Part shown: one piece after another, positions 17,620 to 27,090 of the stretch
How positions within the stretch are numbered: position 1 is the stretch's first letter
Layout of the letters: each line of letters begins with the position of its first letter
Assembly (NCBI RefSeq): GCF_900537115.1
Contig: NZ_UNRG01000003.1
Span: 386,211-442,280 of the forward strand
Length of the DNA: 56,070 nt
Direction of reading: 5' to 3'
DNA from: Arthrobacter sp. Alg241-R88
Lineage (GTDB): Bacteria; Actinomycetota; Actinomycetes; Actinomycetales; Micrococcaceae
Program-made: the position numbers and the translations under genes
Notes under the pieces: model-generated
The model's input: only the letters and a program-made list of their open reading frames with translations
Told to the model about the DNA's origin: nothing
The model's database searches: none

Positions 17620-18072
17620 ATGGTAAAGCAGCCCGTATCCGTAAACGGCGTTGTCCGCTGGAAGGATGTGGGCCTCGCCGATCAGGCTAAGAGCGAACAG
17701 AAGGAGCGCAAGATGGTTGTACTTCGTCACGAAATCGGTGATGTCCTGCGCGATGTTCGCCAGCGTCAGGGGCGCACGCTCCGTGAAGTTTCGCACAGCG
17801 CCCGTGTCTCCTTGGGCTACCTGAGTGAAGTGGAGCGCGGCCAGAAGGAAGCATCTTCCGAGTTGCTTTCCTCGATCTGCACGGCCCTGGACGTCCCGTT
17901 GTCCAGCATGCTTCGTGAGGTCAGTGACCGTGTGGCAGTTGCCGAAGGCGTTGCCGTTCCGGACACCGTACCCCAGGAATTCTCCCAGCGTTACGGGCGT
18001 GATCTCGATCGCGACCTTAACACTGAACTCAACGACGAACTTTCAACAGGCCTGTTCTCCGGCGCCCGGTAA
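17620..18072 (+). CDS. clgR: ClgR-like XRE-family transcriptional regulator
   Basis: 150 residues with an N-terminal-side helix-turn-helix ([26 protein letters not shown]), the signature of ClgR, the activator of clp protease and related genes in actinobacteria. The tail is acidic and Asp/Asn-rich. Start is uncertain. ATG 17620 gives a 31-residue extension with plausible codon use. ATG 17713 ([19 protein letters not shown]) has an ideal AAGGAG 6 nt upstream and matches the usual ClgR beginning. The position downstream of ftsK-pgsA-cinA is the conserved clgR locus. Confidence 0.88.
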   Translation: MVKQPVSVNGVVRWKDVGLADQAKSEQKERKMVVLRHEIGDVLRDVRQRQGRTLREVSHSARVSLGYLSEVERGQKEASSELLSSICTALDVPLSSMLREVSDRVAVAEGVAVPDTVPQEFSQRYGRDLDRDLNTELNDELSTGLFSGAR

Positions 18073-18101
18073 GGGCTGATCCACCACCCGGTGGCCCTGC
18101 A

Positions 18102-18145
18102 ACACAATGAAGCCTTCGGCGGTGTGCCGGGGGCTTCAGTTGTGT
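18102..18145. terminator. Hairpin after the ClgR-like gene
   Basis: ACACAATGAAGCC pairs with GGCTTCAGTTGTGT around a 17-nt loop, with one bulge. There is no T-run. It lies between convergent clgR and marR and could stop both. Confidence 0.55.
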
Positions 18146-18241
18146 CCGGCAACTTTCGTGCCTGCTGTCCGTGCCTGACCTGCCCTGGTTGTTCCGCGTA
18201 CTTGGCCCGCCTGCTTGCCTCCGCCTACTTCTCCCTGGCGC

Positions 18242-18775
18242 CTACTTGACCCCGGCCGCCTGGGCCGGGGGACCGTCGTGCGGGAAACCGTCGCGCTCAT
18301 AGGTGGAGTTCAGCTTGGCCATAAAACGGGCCAGCTCCTGCAGGTCCTCCACCGGCCATTCACCCAGGCGTTCCCGGAAGACCTGCCGCCGGGCATCCTG
18401 GACCTGGTGCATTTTTTCTTCACCTTTGGGGGTCAGCCGGATGGCCTGGGCCCGCCCGTCCAGCGGGTCGGCCTCCTTGGATACCAGGCCGATACTTTCC
18501 AGGAAGGCAATCTGCCGGCTCACGGAAGGTTTGCCCACACCGATGTTCATCGCCAGGTCCGTGAGCCGGATGGGGCCCTCGCGCCGGATGACCGTCAGCA
18601 GCCCATAGGCCGCAGGTTCCATGTCCGGGTGAACCTGCCGGGAGAGTTGGTTGGAAATGGCCCGGGCCCGCCGCCAGAAAAGGCTGATCTGGTGTTCCAC
18701 GTTTTGCAGCGCGGCGTCCACGGTGGCATCGTCTTCGCGGCCGTGCGCGGGCGGGATGGCGGGGGAGTTGCTCAT
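18242..18775 (-). CDS. MarR-family transcriptional regulator
   Basis: 177 residues with a winged helix-turn-helix: LTDLAMNIGVGKPSVSRQIAFLESIGLVSKEADPLDGRAQAIRLTPKGEE, where DxRxxxxxLT is the wing. An extended N-terminal dimerisation helix precedes it. Start ATG 18775 has TAGAAT (18783-18788) 7 nt upstream, a leaderless layout. No adjacent transporter or enzyme gene reveals its target. It stands between clgR and DUF3046, where related genomes often carry a PspA-type gene. Confidence 0.88.
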   Translation of the reverse strand: MSNSPAIPPAHGREDDATVDAALQNVEHQISLFWRRARAISNQLSRQVHPDMEPAAYGLLTVIRREGPIRLTDLAMNIGVGKPSVSRQIAFLESIGLVSKEADPLDGRAQAIRLTPKGEEKMHQVQDARRQVFRERLGEWPVEDLQELARFMAKLNSTYERDGFPHDGPPAQAAGVK

Positions 18776-18815
18776 GGCAACAATTCTAGGGTGCGGATCG
18801 TGAGAGACTTTTCTG

Positions 18816-19040
18816 GTGCGAATCAGCGACTATTGGCGACTCATGGACGACGAATTTGGCGCCGGGTACTCGCGGGTCCTCAGCAGCACCCTTGTTCTTG
18901 CCGGGGTGGGTGGACGCACTGCCGACCAGGCTTTGGCCGCCGGTGTGGAGCCGCGGAAAGTGTGGCTGGCAGTCTGTGATGTCCAGGACGTCCCACCTGA
19001 GCGGCGGCTGGGAAGGGACATCAAACCCCGCGTGGAATGA
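18816..19040 (+). CDS. DUF3046 family protein
   Basis: 74 residues, MRISDYWRLMDDEFGAGYSR.. to ..RRLGRDIKPRVE. This small conserved actinobacterial family is nearly always found just upstream of recA, as here. The GTG start is the only one giving the full family length. Function unknown; its steady position suggests a tie to DNA repair. Confidence 0.9.
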   Translation: MRISDYWRLMDDEFGAGYSRVLSSTLVLAGVGGRTADQALAAGVEPRKVWLAVCDVQDVPPERRLGRDIKPRVE

Positions 19041-19070
19041 GCAGTTTCTCCTGACACGCCGCGCCGCTGT

Positions 19071-19086
19071 TCGAATACCTGTTCGG
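19071..19086. promoter_or_regulatory. LexA (SOS) box of recA
   Basis: TCGAATACCTGTTCGG differs from TCGAAC-N4-GTTCGA at two positions. A -10-like TATGCT follows at 19094-19099, so bound LexA would cover the core promoter. The recA leader is then about 125 nt. Confidence 0.82.
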
Positions 19087-19230
19087 GTAAAGCTATGCTT
19101 TTCCTAGCGGGTTTTCCACATAGCCGCCCTCATCCGGCCGGAATGTCAGTGGGTCCCATTAGCGTCAGAGATGACCAATAAACGGCCGCTGAGGCCACTC
19201 CAAAGCGAGAAAGCATTAGAGGTGTGAACC

Positions 19231-20286
19231 ATGGCGGCAGCCCCGGATCGTGCAAAAGCGCTCGAAGCAGCGCTGGCCCAGATCGACAAGCAGTTCGGTA
19301 AAGGCTCAGTCATGCGCCTCGGGGACGAAGTCCGGGCCCCGATCGAAGTCATCCCTACCGGTTCCATTGCGTTGGACGTAGCTTTGGGAATTGGCGGCCT
19401 GCCCCGTGGCCGCGTCGTGGAAATCTACGGACCGGAATCTTCCGGTAAAACCACCGTGGCCCTTCATGCTGTGGCCAACGCCCAGCGGCTGGGCGGCATT
19501 GCCGCCTTCATCGACGCCGAGCACGCCCTCGATCCGGAGTACGCCGCCAAGCTCGGCGTGGACACGGACGCCCTCCTGGTCTCCCAGCCGGACACCGGCG
19601 AGCAGGCCCTGGAGATCATGGACATGCTGGTGGGTTCAGGCTCGCTGGACGTCATCGTTATCGACTCTGTCGCCGCCCTGGTTCCGCGCGCTGAAATCGA
19701 AGGCGACATGGGCGACAGCCACGTGGGCCTCCAGGCACGCCTCATGAGCCAGGCCCTGCGTAAGATCACCGGACGCCTGAGCCAGACCAAAACCACGGCG
19801 ATCTTCATCAACCAGCTGCGTGAAAAGATCGGCGTCTTCTTCGGTTCCCCCGAAACCACCACCGGTGGCAAGGCGCTGAAGTTCTACGCCTCCATCCGCA
19901 TCGACGTGCGACGCATCCAGACCCTCAAGGAGGGCGCGGATTCGGTCGGCAACCGGACCAAGGCCAAGATCGTCAAGAACAAGATGGCCCCGCCCTTCAA
20001 GGTCGCCGAGTTCGACATCATCTACGGCCAGGGCATCTCCCGCGAGGGCGGCATCATTGACATGGGCGTGGAGCACGGCATCATCAAGAAGTCCGGCTCC
20101 TGGTTCACCTATGACGGCGACCAGCTGGGCCAGGGCATGGAAAACTCCCGCCGGTTCCTTCGGGACAACCCGGAGCTTGCGGCCGAGCTGGAGCGCCTGA
20201 TCAAGGAAAAGCTCGGCGTTGGCGTGAAGCCGGCAGAGCCTGAGTCCAAGGACTCCCCGAAGCTGAAAGCCGTTGACGGGTTCTAG
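19231..20286 (+). CDS. recA: Recombinase RecA
   Basis: The 351-residue strand-exchange ATPase and co-protease for LexA self-cleavage. Walker A is GPESSGKT (67-74) and Walker [13 protein letters not shown]. The [19 protein letters not shown] loop and the C-terminal domain ending LKAVDGF are intact, with no intein, unlike in some mycobacteria. The ATG lies 145 nt after the SOS box. recX follows with a 3-nt gap. Confidence 0.98.
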   Translation: MAAAPDRAKALEAALAQIDKQFGKGSVMRLGDEVRAPIEVIPTGSIALDVALGIGGLPRGRVVEIYGPESSGKTTVALHAVANAQRLGGIAAFIDAEHALDPEYAAKLGVDTDALLVSQPDTGEQALEIMDMLVGSGSLDVIVIDSVAALVPRAEIEGDMGDSHVGLQARLMSQALRKITGRLSQTKTTAIFINQLREKIGVFFGSPETTTGGKALKFYASIRIDVRRIQTLKEGADSVGNRTKAKIVKNKMAPPFKVAEFDIIYGQGISREGGIIDMGVEHGIIKKSGSWFTYDGDQLGQGMENSRRFLRDNPELAAELERLIKEKLGVGVKPAEPESKDSPKLKAVDGF

Positions 20287-20289
20287 CCG

Positions 20290-20928
20290 TTGACCAGTGC
20301 TGAAAGTGCGCGTCCCCGCCGGGCCAGAACCGGCGGGCGGCGCGCTGCTTCATATGCGGCTGACTTCCAGGACGGTCCGGATCACGACTCGCCGGTTGCC
20401 GGTGACGCCGAACCGGATCCCGTATCGGTCGCCCAGGCCATCGTGTACCGGCAGCTGGCAGCGTCGGCGAAAAGCCGGCTTCAGCTTGCCCGCAAACTCG
20501 CCGAACGGAACATCCCGGAGCACGTTGCAGAGGCGGTACTGGACAAGTTCCAGGAGGCGCGGCTCATCGATGACGCCGAATTCGCGGACATGTGGGTGCG
20601 GAGCCGGTCACAGTCCCGGAAGCTGGCCAAGGGCGCACTCCGGCGGGAGCTCGCCGAGAAAGGGGTGGACCAGGAAACCGCCGCCGCAGCCCTTGAGCAG
20701 CTCTCCGACGCTGACGAGGAAGCCGCCGCACGTAGCCTGGTGGAGCGGAAGCTGCGGCCCGGAACTGACCTTGGGGACAGGGCGGACCGCGACAAAGCCA
20801 CGCGCCGGCTGGCGTCCATGCTGGCACGCAAGGGCTATCAGCCGTCCCAGGCTTTCCGCATCGTCTGCGAAGTCCTTGATGCCCACGCTGCTCCCGACAC
20901 TGACGACCCACCGAACCGGTACCCTTAA
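20290..20928 (+). CDS. recX: Regulatory protein RecX
   Basis: Binds RecA filaments and limits their activity. The 212 residues have an Arg-rich N-terminal tail of about 50 residues. Three-helix RecX repeats follow (KSRLQLARKLAERNIP.., ..LIDDAEFADMWVRSRSQSRKLAKGALRRELAEKGVD.., ..RRLASMLARKGYQPSQAFRIV). The start is TTG at 20290, 3 nt after the recA stop, so expression likely depends on recA and is SOS-induced with it. Confidence 0.92.
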   Translation: MTSAESARPRRARTGGRRAASYAADFQDGPDHDSPVAGDAEPDPVSVAQAIVYRQLAASAKSRLQLARKLAERNIPEHVAEAVLDKFQEARLIDDAEFADMWVRSRSQSRKLAKGALRRELAEKGVDQETAAAALEQLSDADEEAAARSLVERKLRPGTDLGDRADRDKATRRLASMLARKGYQPSQAFRIVCEVLDAHAAPDTDDPPNRYP

Positions 20929-20931
20929 CAG

Positions 20932-22509
20932 GTGAGTTTGACCATTCCTTCCCCTCGTTCCGGCACCAACCCGTCTTCGGGGTCCAGCGCTGCGGCCTCG
21001 GCTGCCCCCGCTCCCGAACCGGGCACGGGAAAGCCCCGCACGTATGAGGTGCGCACTTTTGGCTGCCAGATGAACGTGCACGATTCAGAGCGCATGGCGG
21101 GCATGCTGGAGGACGCTGGCTACGTGCCGGCAGTCGGCGGCCAGGCGGACGTGGTGGTGTTCAACACCTGCGCCGTTCGTGAAAACGCTGACAACAAGCT
21201 CTACGGCAACCTCGGCATCCTTGCCCCGGTGAAGGCGGCAAACCCCGGCATGCAGATCGCCGTCGGCGGCTGCCTCGCACAGAAGGACCGGGAAACCATC
21301 CTGAAGAAGGCGCCCTGGGTGGATGCCGTTTTTGGCACGCACAACGTCGGCGCCTTGCCCGCGCTGCTGGACCGTGCCCGGCACAACGACGAGGCGCAGC
21401 TGGAGATCCTGGAATCGCTGGACGTTTTTCCGTCCACGCTTCCCACCAAGCGCGACTCCGTGTACTCGGGCTGGGTCTCCATCTCGGTCGGCTGCAACAA
21501 CACCTGCACCTTCTGCATCGTTCCCGCCCTGCGCGGCAAAGAGAAGGACCGCCGGCCCGGGGACATCCTCGCGGAGATCCAGGCCCTGGTGGACGACGGC
21601 GCCATCGAAGTGACCCTCCTGGGCCAGAACGTCAATTCCTACGGCGTGGAATTCGGCGACCGGCAGGCCTTTTCAAAACTCCTGCGGGCCTGCGGGGAGA
21701 TCGAGGGCCTGGAACGTGTCCGGTTCACCAGCCCGCACCCTGCCGCCTTCACAGACGATGTCATCGATGCCATGGCCGAAACGCCCAACGTGATGCCGCA
21801 GCTGCACATGCCGCTGCAGTCCGGGTCGGACAAGGTCCTGCGTGACATGAGGCGGTCCTACCGGTCCACCAAGTTCCTCGGCATCCTGGAAAAGGTCCGG
21901 GAGAAGATTCCCCACGCCGCCATCTCCACTGACATCATTGTGGGCTTCCCCGGCGAAACCGAAGAAGACTTCCAGGCAACCCTGGATGTGGTGGAACAGT
22001 CCCGCTTCGCCACCGCCTTCACCTTCCAGTACTCCAAGCGCCCCGGCACGCCGGCAGCGGACCTGCCGGACCAGCTGCCGAAGGCCGTAGTACAGGAGCG
22101 CTTCGAACGCCTCACCGCGCTGCAGGACCGGATTGCCGCGGAGGAGAACCGGAAACAGCTGGGCCGCCGGGTAGAGGTCATGGTGACCGCGCAGTCAGGT
22201 CGCAAAGCCGAAGAGACGCACCGGCTGTCCGGACGCTCCCAGGACCAGCGGCTGGTGCATTTCTCCGTACCGGAGGGAGCACCGGCGCCTCGCCCCGGTG
22301 ATCTTGTCACTGTCACCATCACCGAGGCCGCCTCCTTCCACCTCGTGGCGGACCCCACCCTTGAGGACTACAGCCTGCGCAGGTCCCGCGCCGGCGACGC
22401 CTGGGACAGGTCCCAGGCAGATTCCTGCGGAGCACCCGCGCCAGGTGTCGCCAAGGGCCGGAGCGGGGTCTCCCTCGGGATGCCTGCCCTGCCTGTCCGC
22501 AGCCGCTGA
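20932..22509 (+). CDS. miaB: tRNA-2-methylthio-N6-isopentenyladenosine(37) synthase MiaB
   Basis: A radical SAM methylthiotransferase acting on tRNA A37 after MiaA. It is 525 residues long. The N-terminal cluster domain carries [13 protein letters not shown]. The SAM cluster motif CNNTCTFC has C188, C192 and C195. A C-terminal TRAM domain and a Ser/Arg-rich tail follow. The GTG start has TACCCT (20920-20925) 6 nt upstream inside the recX end, so it may be leaderless and independent of recA. miaA follows after 3 nt. Confidence 0.95.
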   Translation: MSLTIPSPRSGTNPSSGSSAAASAAPAPEPGTGKPRTYEVRTFGCQMNVHDSERMAGMLEDAGYVPAVGGQADVVVFNTCAVRENADNKLYGNLGILAPVKAANPGMQIAVGGCLAQKDRETILKKAPWVDAVFGTHNVGALPALLDRARHNDEAQLEILESLDVFPSTLPTKRDSVYSGWVSISVGCNNTCTFCIVPALRGKEKDRRPGDILAEIQALVDDGAIEVTLLGQNVNSYGVEFGDRQAFSKLLRACGEIEGLERVRFTSPHPAAFTDDVIDAMAETPNVMPQLHMPLQSGSDKVLRDMRRSYRSTKFLGILEKVREKIPHAAISTDIIVGFPGETEEDFQATLDVVEQSRFATAFTFQYSKRPGTPAADLPDQLPKAVVQERFERLTALQDRIAAEENRKQLGRRVEVMVTAQSGRKAEETHRLSGRSQDQRLVHFSVPEGAPAPRPGDLVTVTITEAASFHLVADPTLEDYSLRRSRAGDAWDRSQADSCGAPAPGVAKGRSGVSLGMPALPVRSR

Positions 22510-22512
22510 CGC

Positions 22513-23409
22513 GTGGGCTCCCCGCCGGTTATCGCCGTCGTCGGTCCCACCGGTTCCGGCAAATCCGACTTGGCCGTAAGCCTCGCCCTTGAGCTGGACG
22601 GCGAAGTCATCAACGCCGACGCCATGCAGTTCTACCGGGGCATGGACATCGGTACCGCAAAAATCACGATGGCTGAACGCAGGGGCGTGCCGCACCACCT
22701 CTTGGACATCCTGGACGTCACTGAGGAAGCCAGCGTTTCCCAGTTCCAGCAGCAGGCGCGCGCCATCATCACGGACATCCACGCACGCGGGAAACGGGCC
22801 ATCCTCGCCGGCGGCTCAGGACTGTATGTGCGGGCCGCCCTTGACGTCCTTGAATTCCCCGGGACGGACCCGCGGCTGCGCCGGCGGCTTGAGGAAGAGC
22901 TGGCGGCGCACGGCACTGGTGCACTGCTGGCCCGGCTCCAGGCCGTTGACCCGGTATCGGCCGGCAGGCTCTCCGACGATCGGCGGATCATCCGGGCACT
23001 GGAGGTCTATCAGCTCACCGGACGGCCGTTCAGCTCCTTTATGCCGCACCGCGAGTATTACCAGCCCGCAGTACAGATCGGCCTCACCGTTGACCGGGAC
23101 GAGCTCCGCGACCGCCTGGCCCGCAGGGTGCACCGGATGGTGGACGGTGGCCTGCTCGCCGAGGTGGAACGGCTGGAAACGCAGGGGCTGCGGCAGGGCA
23201 AAACAGCCCCCCGTGCCCTGGGCTACGCGCAGTTCCTGCGGGTACTCGACGGTGCAACAACAGTTCCCGAGGCGGCCGAGGAGACCATCGTGGCAACCCG
23301 GCAGTTCGCCCGTCGGCAGCTCACGTGGTTCCGTGCCGATCCCCGGATCCAGTGGCTGGACTGGCAGGATCCGCAGCTGGTGGCCCACGCGGCCGCCCTC
23401 TGCAGCTGA
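22513..23409 (+). CDS. miaA: tRNA dimethylallyltransferase MiaA
   Basis: Adds the isopentenyl group to tRNA A37, the substrate of MiaB. The 298 residues start [23 protein letters not shown] (P-loop). They contain [29 protein letters not shown] and the [12 protein letters not shown] motif. GTG start; its position 3 nt after miaB indicates one operon. Confidence 0.95.
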   Translation: MGSPPVIAVVGPTGSGKSDLAVSLALELDGEVINADAMQFYRGMDIGTAKITMAERRGVPHHLLDILDVTEEASVSQFQQQARAIITDIHARGKRAILAGGSGLYVRAALDVLEFPGTDPRLRRRLEEELAAHGTGALLARLQAVDPVSAGRLSDDRRIIRALEVYQLTGRPFSSFMPHREYYQPAVQIGLTVDRDELRDRLARRVHRMVDGGLLAEVERLETQGLRQGKTAPRALGYAQFLRVLDGATTVPEAAEETIVATRQFARRQLTWFRADPRIQWLDWQDPQLVAHAAALCS

Positions 23410-23433
23410 AGCGGACACCTCTACAGCGGACCC

Positions 23434-23499
23434 AGGAGTTTTTGGTCAAGCAGAGGGTGTTCCGGCGGCCGGAGGCCGCTGTATCCGGACAAAAACTTC
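23434..23499. repeat. Inverted-repeat element, degenerate copy
   Basis: The left arm AGGAGTTTTTGGTC and right arm GGACAAAAACTTC flank a GC-rich centre (CCGGCGGCCGGAGGCCGC). The arms resemble those of the perfect element at 36591-36653 (GAGTTTTTGTCC / GGACAAAAACTC). It lies between miaA and dapF and may act as a terminator. Confidence 0.5.
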
Positions 23500-23540
23500 A
23501 GGTTTCAGGCACGCTCCACCCGACCGGTAACCTTGACACC

Positions 23541-24485
23541 ATGAACGCAACCCTTGCCGAGACAACAGAGCACGCCTTCCGCACGTTGGGCGGGCTCCGC
23601 TTCTCCAAGGGGCACGGCACCGGTAACGATTTTGTCCTGGTTGCCGACCCGGAGGGGATGCAGACCATAGGGGCAGAACAGGTGGCAGCCCTGTGTGACC
23701 GCCACCGCGGCATTGGCGGAGACGGGCTCATCCGCGCGGTCCCATCCCGCTTCCTGCCCGAGGGCCGCGAACTGCTGGCCGCGACCCCCGGCGCTGAATG
23801 GTTCATGGATTACCGCAACGGCGACGGCTCGCTGTCCGAGATGTGCGGCAACGGCGTCCGCGTCTTCGTCCATTTCCTCCGGACCGAGGGCCTGGTGCAC
23901 CTGCCCGACGGCGGTGCGCTCACCATCGGCACCCGTGCCGGGGCCAAGACCGTCGTCCGGACCGGTGAGGATTACGCCGTCGACATGGGCCCCTGGGAGT
24001 TCATTTTCCCCGGCGAGGCCACCGCCAAGGCCATGGATTCACTGGTCACAGCTGACGGACTGGAAGTTCCCCGTCCCGCGTTATCCGTCAGCATGGGCAA
24101 CCCCCACACTGTGGTTGCCCTCGCCGAGCTCTCCGAACTTGCAGGGACCCGCCTCTTCACCGCACCCGTAGTGGACCCGGTGCCGGCCAACGGCACCAAC
24201 GTGGAGTTCGTGGTTCCGTCCGAACCCCTGGTGCACGACGGTGTCGGGTCCGTCACCATGCGCGTGCACGAACGCGGAGTAGGGGAGACCCAGTCCTGCG
24301 GAACGGGAGCCTGCGCCGCAGCCGTCGCCATCAGGCACTGGGCAGGAGCGGAAGCGCCGGACACCTGGCAGGTGCATGTCCCGGGAGGCGTGGTGGGAGT
24401 GAAATTTTTCGCCGGCCCCGGCGGCCACGAACACGTGGAGCTCAGCGGCCCGGCCGTTATTGTGGCAACAGGGACGCTTTCCTGA
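23541..24485 (+). CDS. dapF: Diaminopimelate epimerase DapF
   Basis: Interconverts LL- and meso-diaminopimelate. The 314 residues have KGHGTGNDFVLV near the start, the first catalytic Cys in EMCGNGVRVF and the second in QSCGTGACAAAV. Start ATG 23541 is supported by TAACCT (23528-23533) 7 nt upstream; longer in-frame starts run into miaA. The 3' end overlaps the convergent methyltransferase gene by 29 nt. Confidence 0.95.
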   Translation: MNATLAETTEHAFRTLGGLRFSKGHGTGNDFVLVADPEGMQTIGAEQVAALCDRHRGIGGDGLIRAVPSRFLPEGRELLAATPGAEWFMDYRNGDGSLSEMCGNGVRVFVHFLRTEGLVHLPDGGALTIGTRAGAKTVVRTGEDYAVDMGPWEFIFPGEATAKAMDSLVTADGLEVPRPALSVSMGNPHTVVALAELSELAGTRLFTAPVVDPVPANGTNVEFVVPSEPLVHDGVGSVTMRVHERGVGETQSCGTGACAAAVAIRHWAGAEAPDTWQVHVPGGVVGVKFFAGPGGHEHVELSGPAVIVATGTLS

Positions 24486-25080
24486 CCTTCAGGATGCGGA
24501 AGGACTTGGAGGTTGATTCCCGGCTCACGCTGAAGGACTCATCCAGTTCCGCCGACAGCCAGCGCTGAAGCGAGTCCGCACCCAGGTTCTTCTGCACCAC
24601 CAGCCAGGCGGTTCCGCCCGGGGCCAGGCGCGGCAGCCACAGCCTCAGGAGTGAATGCAGTTCGTCCTTGCCGATCCGGATGGGTGGATTCGACCAGATG
24701 GTGTCGAAGCGCACCTCCGGATCCACGGCCTCAGGCGTGCTGGCCACCACGTTGGACAGCCCCAGCGCAGCGGCGTTCTCGTTGGTGAGCGTGATGCACC
24801 GTTCATTGACGTCTACTGCATAAACCTTTGAATGCGGGGCGCGCAGCGCCATGGTGAGCGCAATCGGACCCCAGCCGCACCCGATGTCCAGCAGGTTTCC
24901 GGTAGGCGAGGGCGCGGGCACCTCGGCAAGGAGCACGGCGGTTCCCTTGTCGATCCCGTCAGGGCTGAAGATGCCCGTGGAGGTCTGCAGCCTGCGCGTT
25001 TCACCTGCGAGTTCAACCGTGAGCGGCTTCCGCGTGAACGGGCCGGCGGGGGATGCGCTGAAATAGTGTGCGGACTCCAT
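24457..25080 (-). CDS. Class I SAM methyltransferase, RsmC-like (rRNA guanine-N2)
   Basis: 207 residues with the SAM motif LLDIGCGWGPIALTMA, the acidic YAVDVNERC and the catalytic SNPPIRIGK, a NPPxR block typical of N2-guanine methyltransferases such as RsmC. It is half the length of E. coli RsmC, matching the single-domain actinobacterial form. Start ATG 25080 (MESAHYFSASPAG) fits the family. TACTCT lies 8 nt upstream, so the mRNA may be leaderless. Confidence 0.85.
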   Translation of the reverse strand: MESAHYFSASPAGPFTRKPLTVELAGETRRLQTSTGIFSPDGIDKGTAVLLAEVPAPSPTGNLLDIGCGWGPIALTMALRAPHSKVYAVDVNERCITLTNENAAALGLSNVVASTPEAVDPEVRFDTIWSNPPIRIGKDELHSLLRLWLPRLAPGGTAWLVVQKNLGADSLQRWLSAELDESFSVSRESTSKSFRILKVRKASLLPQ

Positions 25081-25140
25081 AACTCGCCAGAGTAGTTCCC
25101 CTTGCAGCGTAAAGTGAAACCCCGCCCTTTGCCCCTCTGC

Positions 25141-25509
25141 TAATGTTGAAGCCATGTTCCTGATCTTCGAGTAGCCGGCACGGGCCCTGCCCGTCCCGTA
25201 GCCATGTCCCACAGCGACGCAGGTATCCATGCCTTCCGCTCAGTGCACCGGACCCGCGCAGATGCGCTTCCTCCGGCCGCCGGACAATACTCGAAAGTCA
25301 GCGTCCCGCTGTCTCTTTCGCCGATTCTCCGGCTCCTTCCCGCTTTCCGCCACCTCCACGCGATGTGGCCGCCACCGCCAGCCGCTTTCCCGGCCCGGCG
25401 AACCAAACAGGAGAACTGCATGACCGCAGGCCGTCAGCCCAGCGCGAATACTTCCCCAACCAGCAGCAATCGGCACTATTCTGGAACTGCCGAATCTTCA
25501 AAGGAGACC
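25141..25509 (+). promoter_or_regulatory. Long hflX leader with promoter, uORF and hairpin
   Basis: TAATGT (25141-25146) sits 7 nt before a small ORF. ACGGGC-CCT-GCCCGT (25180-25194) forms a perfect hairpin starting 6 nt after the uORF stop. About 315 nt of leader remain before hflX. The hflX start has AAGGAG at 25501. The layout recalls ribosome-dependent attenuators upstream of antibiotic-responsive actinobacterial genes, but no T-run terminator is visible. Confidence 0.45.
25154..25174 (+). CDS. Putative leader peptide MFLIFE upstream of hflX
   Basis: ATG-TTC-CTG-ATC-TTC-GAG-TAG encodes six residues, MFLIFE. The -10 hexamer is placed for a leaderless transcript beginning at this ATG. The hairpin directly after the stop could couple its translation to readthrough into hflX. 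Length is minimal, so coding status rests on context only. Confidence 0.35.
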   Translation: MFLIFE

Positions 25510-27090
25510 ATGACCAGCCAGCCCAACACCGGATCCGATCCAGCCGCCCAGGACATGAGCCCTGAGGAAATCCAGGCCGTGATCGACCGGATTCTCTCCA
25601 AGGACGTACCGGCCAAGAGCGTCAGCACGGCAGGCGATGCAAGCCGCGGCGACGGGAAGGGTGTGCTGGGCAAGGCCCAGGCCATATCCCGGTTGGATGA
25701 AGAACATTCAACGTACGACGGCGACCAGCAGGACCTCGAGGAACGCCGCGCCCTGCGCCGCACGGCAGGCCTTTCCACGGAACTGGAAGACGTTACCGAA
25801 GTCGAGTACCGCCAGCTTCGCCTGGAACGCGTGGTCCTCGCCGGCATCTGGTCGGAGGGAACCCTCGCAGACGCGGAAAACTCGCTGCGTGAACTTGCCG
25901 CCCTTGCTGAAACAGCAGGTTCGGAGGTCCTGGACGGACTCGTGCAGCGCCGTGACAAGCCGGATCCGGGCACCTTCCTCGGTTCAGGCAAGGCCCTGGA
26001 ACTGAAGGACATCGTGATGTCCACCGGTGCCGACACCGTCGTGGTCGACGCCGAGCTGGCGCCGTCCCAGCGCCGTGGCCTTGAAGACATCGTCAAGGTC
26101 AAGGTCATTGACCGGACAGGCCTGATCCTGGACATCTTCGCCCAGCATGCCAAGAGCCGGGAAGGCAAGGCCCAGGTGGAGCTCGCCCAGCTCGAGTACC
26201 TCCTGCCGCGCCTCCGCGGCTGGGGCGAATCGATGTCCCGCCAGGCCGGTGGCCAGGTGGGTGGCGCAGCGGCCGGCATGGGTTCGCGTGGTCCCGGTGA
26301 GACGAAGATCGAACTGGACCGCCGAAGGATCCGTACCCGCATGGCCAAGCTGCGGCGCGAGATCGCCGCGATGAAGCCTGCCCGGGAGACGAAACGCGCC
26401 AATCGTCGTCGTAATGAGGTGCCCTCCGTTGCAATCGCGGGGTACACCAACGCCGGGAAGTCCTCGCTGTTGAACCGCCTGACCGACGCCGGAGTCCTCG
26501 TGGAGAACGCGCTGTTCGCCACCCTGGACCCCACGGTCCGCAAGGCCGAAACCGCTGACGGCCTCGGTTACACGCTGGCCGATACTGTCGGTTTTGTCCG
26601 TTCGCTGCCCACCCAGCTGGTGGAGGCTTTCCGCTCCACCCTCGAGGAGGTTGCTGACTCGGACCTGATCCTTCACGTTGTGGACGTATCGCACCCGGAC
26701 CCGGAAGGCCAGATCGCTGCAGTCCGAAAGGTCTTCAGCGAGGTGGACGCCCGCAAGGTTCCGGAGATTATTGTCCTCAACAAGGCCGACGCCGCCGATC
26801 CCTTTGTGGTGGAACGGCTGAAGCAGCGCGAACCGCGCCACGTTGTGGTGTCGGCCCGCACGGGGGAGGGCATTCCCGAGCTGCTGAAAGCGATCAGCGA
26901 GGCCATTCCGCGGCCGTCGGTCAAGCTTGACCTGCTCATTCCGTACGACCGCGGGGACCTGGTCAGCAAGCTGCATGAGTCCGACGCCGAGATCATCAGC
27001 GTTGACCACGATGAAACCGGTACCCGGGCAGTTGTTAAAGTCCGGGAAGGCCTCGCGGCTGAACTGGAATCATTCGTCAGCAATGACTGA
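25510..27090 (+). CDS. hflX: GTPase HflX
   Basis: A ribosome-splitting GTPase that rescues stalled 70S ribosomes; in mycobacteria it is linked to macrolide-lincosamide tolerance. Of the 526 residues, the N-terminal nucleotide-binding domain has GSGKALELKD, and a GGGxGGG-like linker (GQVGGAAAGMGSRGPGETKIE) follows. G1 is GYTNAGKSS (about 311), then DTVGFV (G3) and NKAD (G4). An acidic, coiled N-terminal extension of about 90 residues is present. Start ATG 25510 has AAGGAG 4 nt upstream; earlier in-frame starts are leader sequence. Its stop overlaps the next gene by 8 nt. Confidence 0.94.
   Translation: MTSQPNTGSDPAAQDMSPEEIQAVIDRILSKDVPAKSVSTAGDASRGDGKGVLGKAQAISRLDEEHSTYDGDQQDLEERRALRRTAGLSTELEDVTEVEYRQLRLERVVLAGIWSEGTLADAENSLRELAALAETAGSEVLDGLVQRRDKPDPGTFLGSGKALELKDIVMSTGADTVVVDAELAPSQRRGLEDIVKVKVIDRTGLILDIFAQHAKSREGKAQVELAQLEYLLPRLRGWGESMSRQAGGQVGGAAAGMGSRGPGETKIELDRRRIRTRMAKLRREIAAMKPARETKRANRRRNEVPSVAIAGYTNAGKSSLLNRLTDAGVLVENALFATLDPTVRKAETADGLGYTLADTVGFVRSLPTQLVEAFRSTLEEVADSDLILHVVDVSHPDPEGQIAAVRKVFSEVDARKVPEIIVLNKADAADPFVVERLKQREPRHVVVSARTGEGIPELLKAISEAIPRPSVKLDLLIPYDRGDLVSKLHESDAEIISVDHDETGTRAVVKVREGLAAELESFVSND

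Noticed and set aside
20290..20935. Alternative frame over recX (from 20297)
   Set aside because: The TTG-started frame shows clear RecX repeats; the other is Ser/Arg-rich noise.
23325..23540. Upstream extension of dapF into miaA
   Set aside because: Would overlap the miaA end and an inverted repeat; the ATG at 23541 has a placed -10 and the family-typical N-terminus.
25204..25509. 102-codon extension of hflX
   Set aside because: Sequence is Pro/Arg-rich without HflX similarity, and AAGGAG marks the ATG at 25510; treated as leader.
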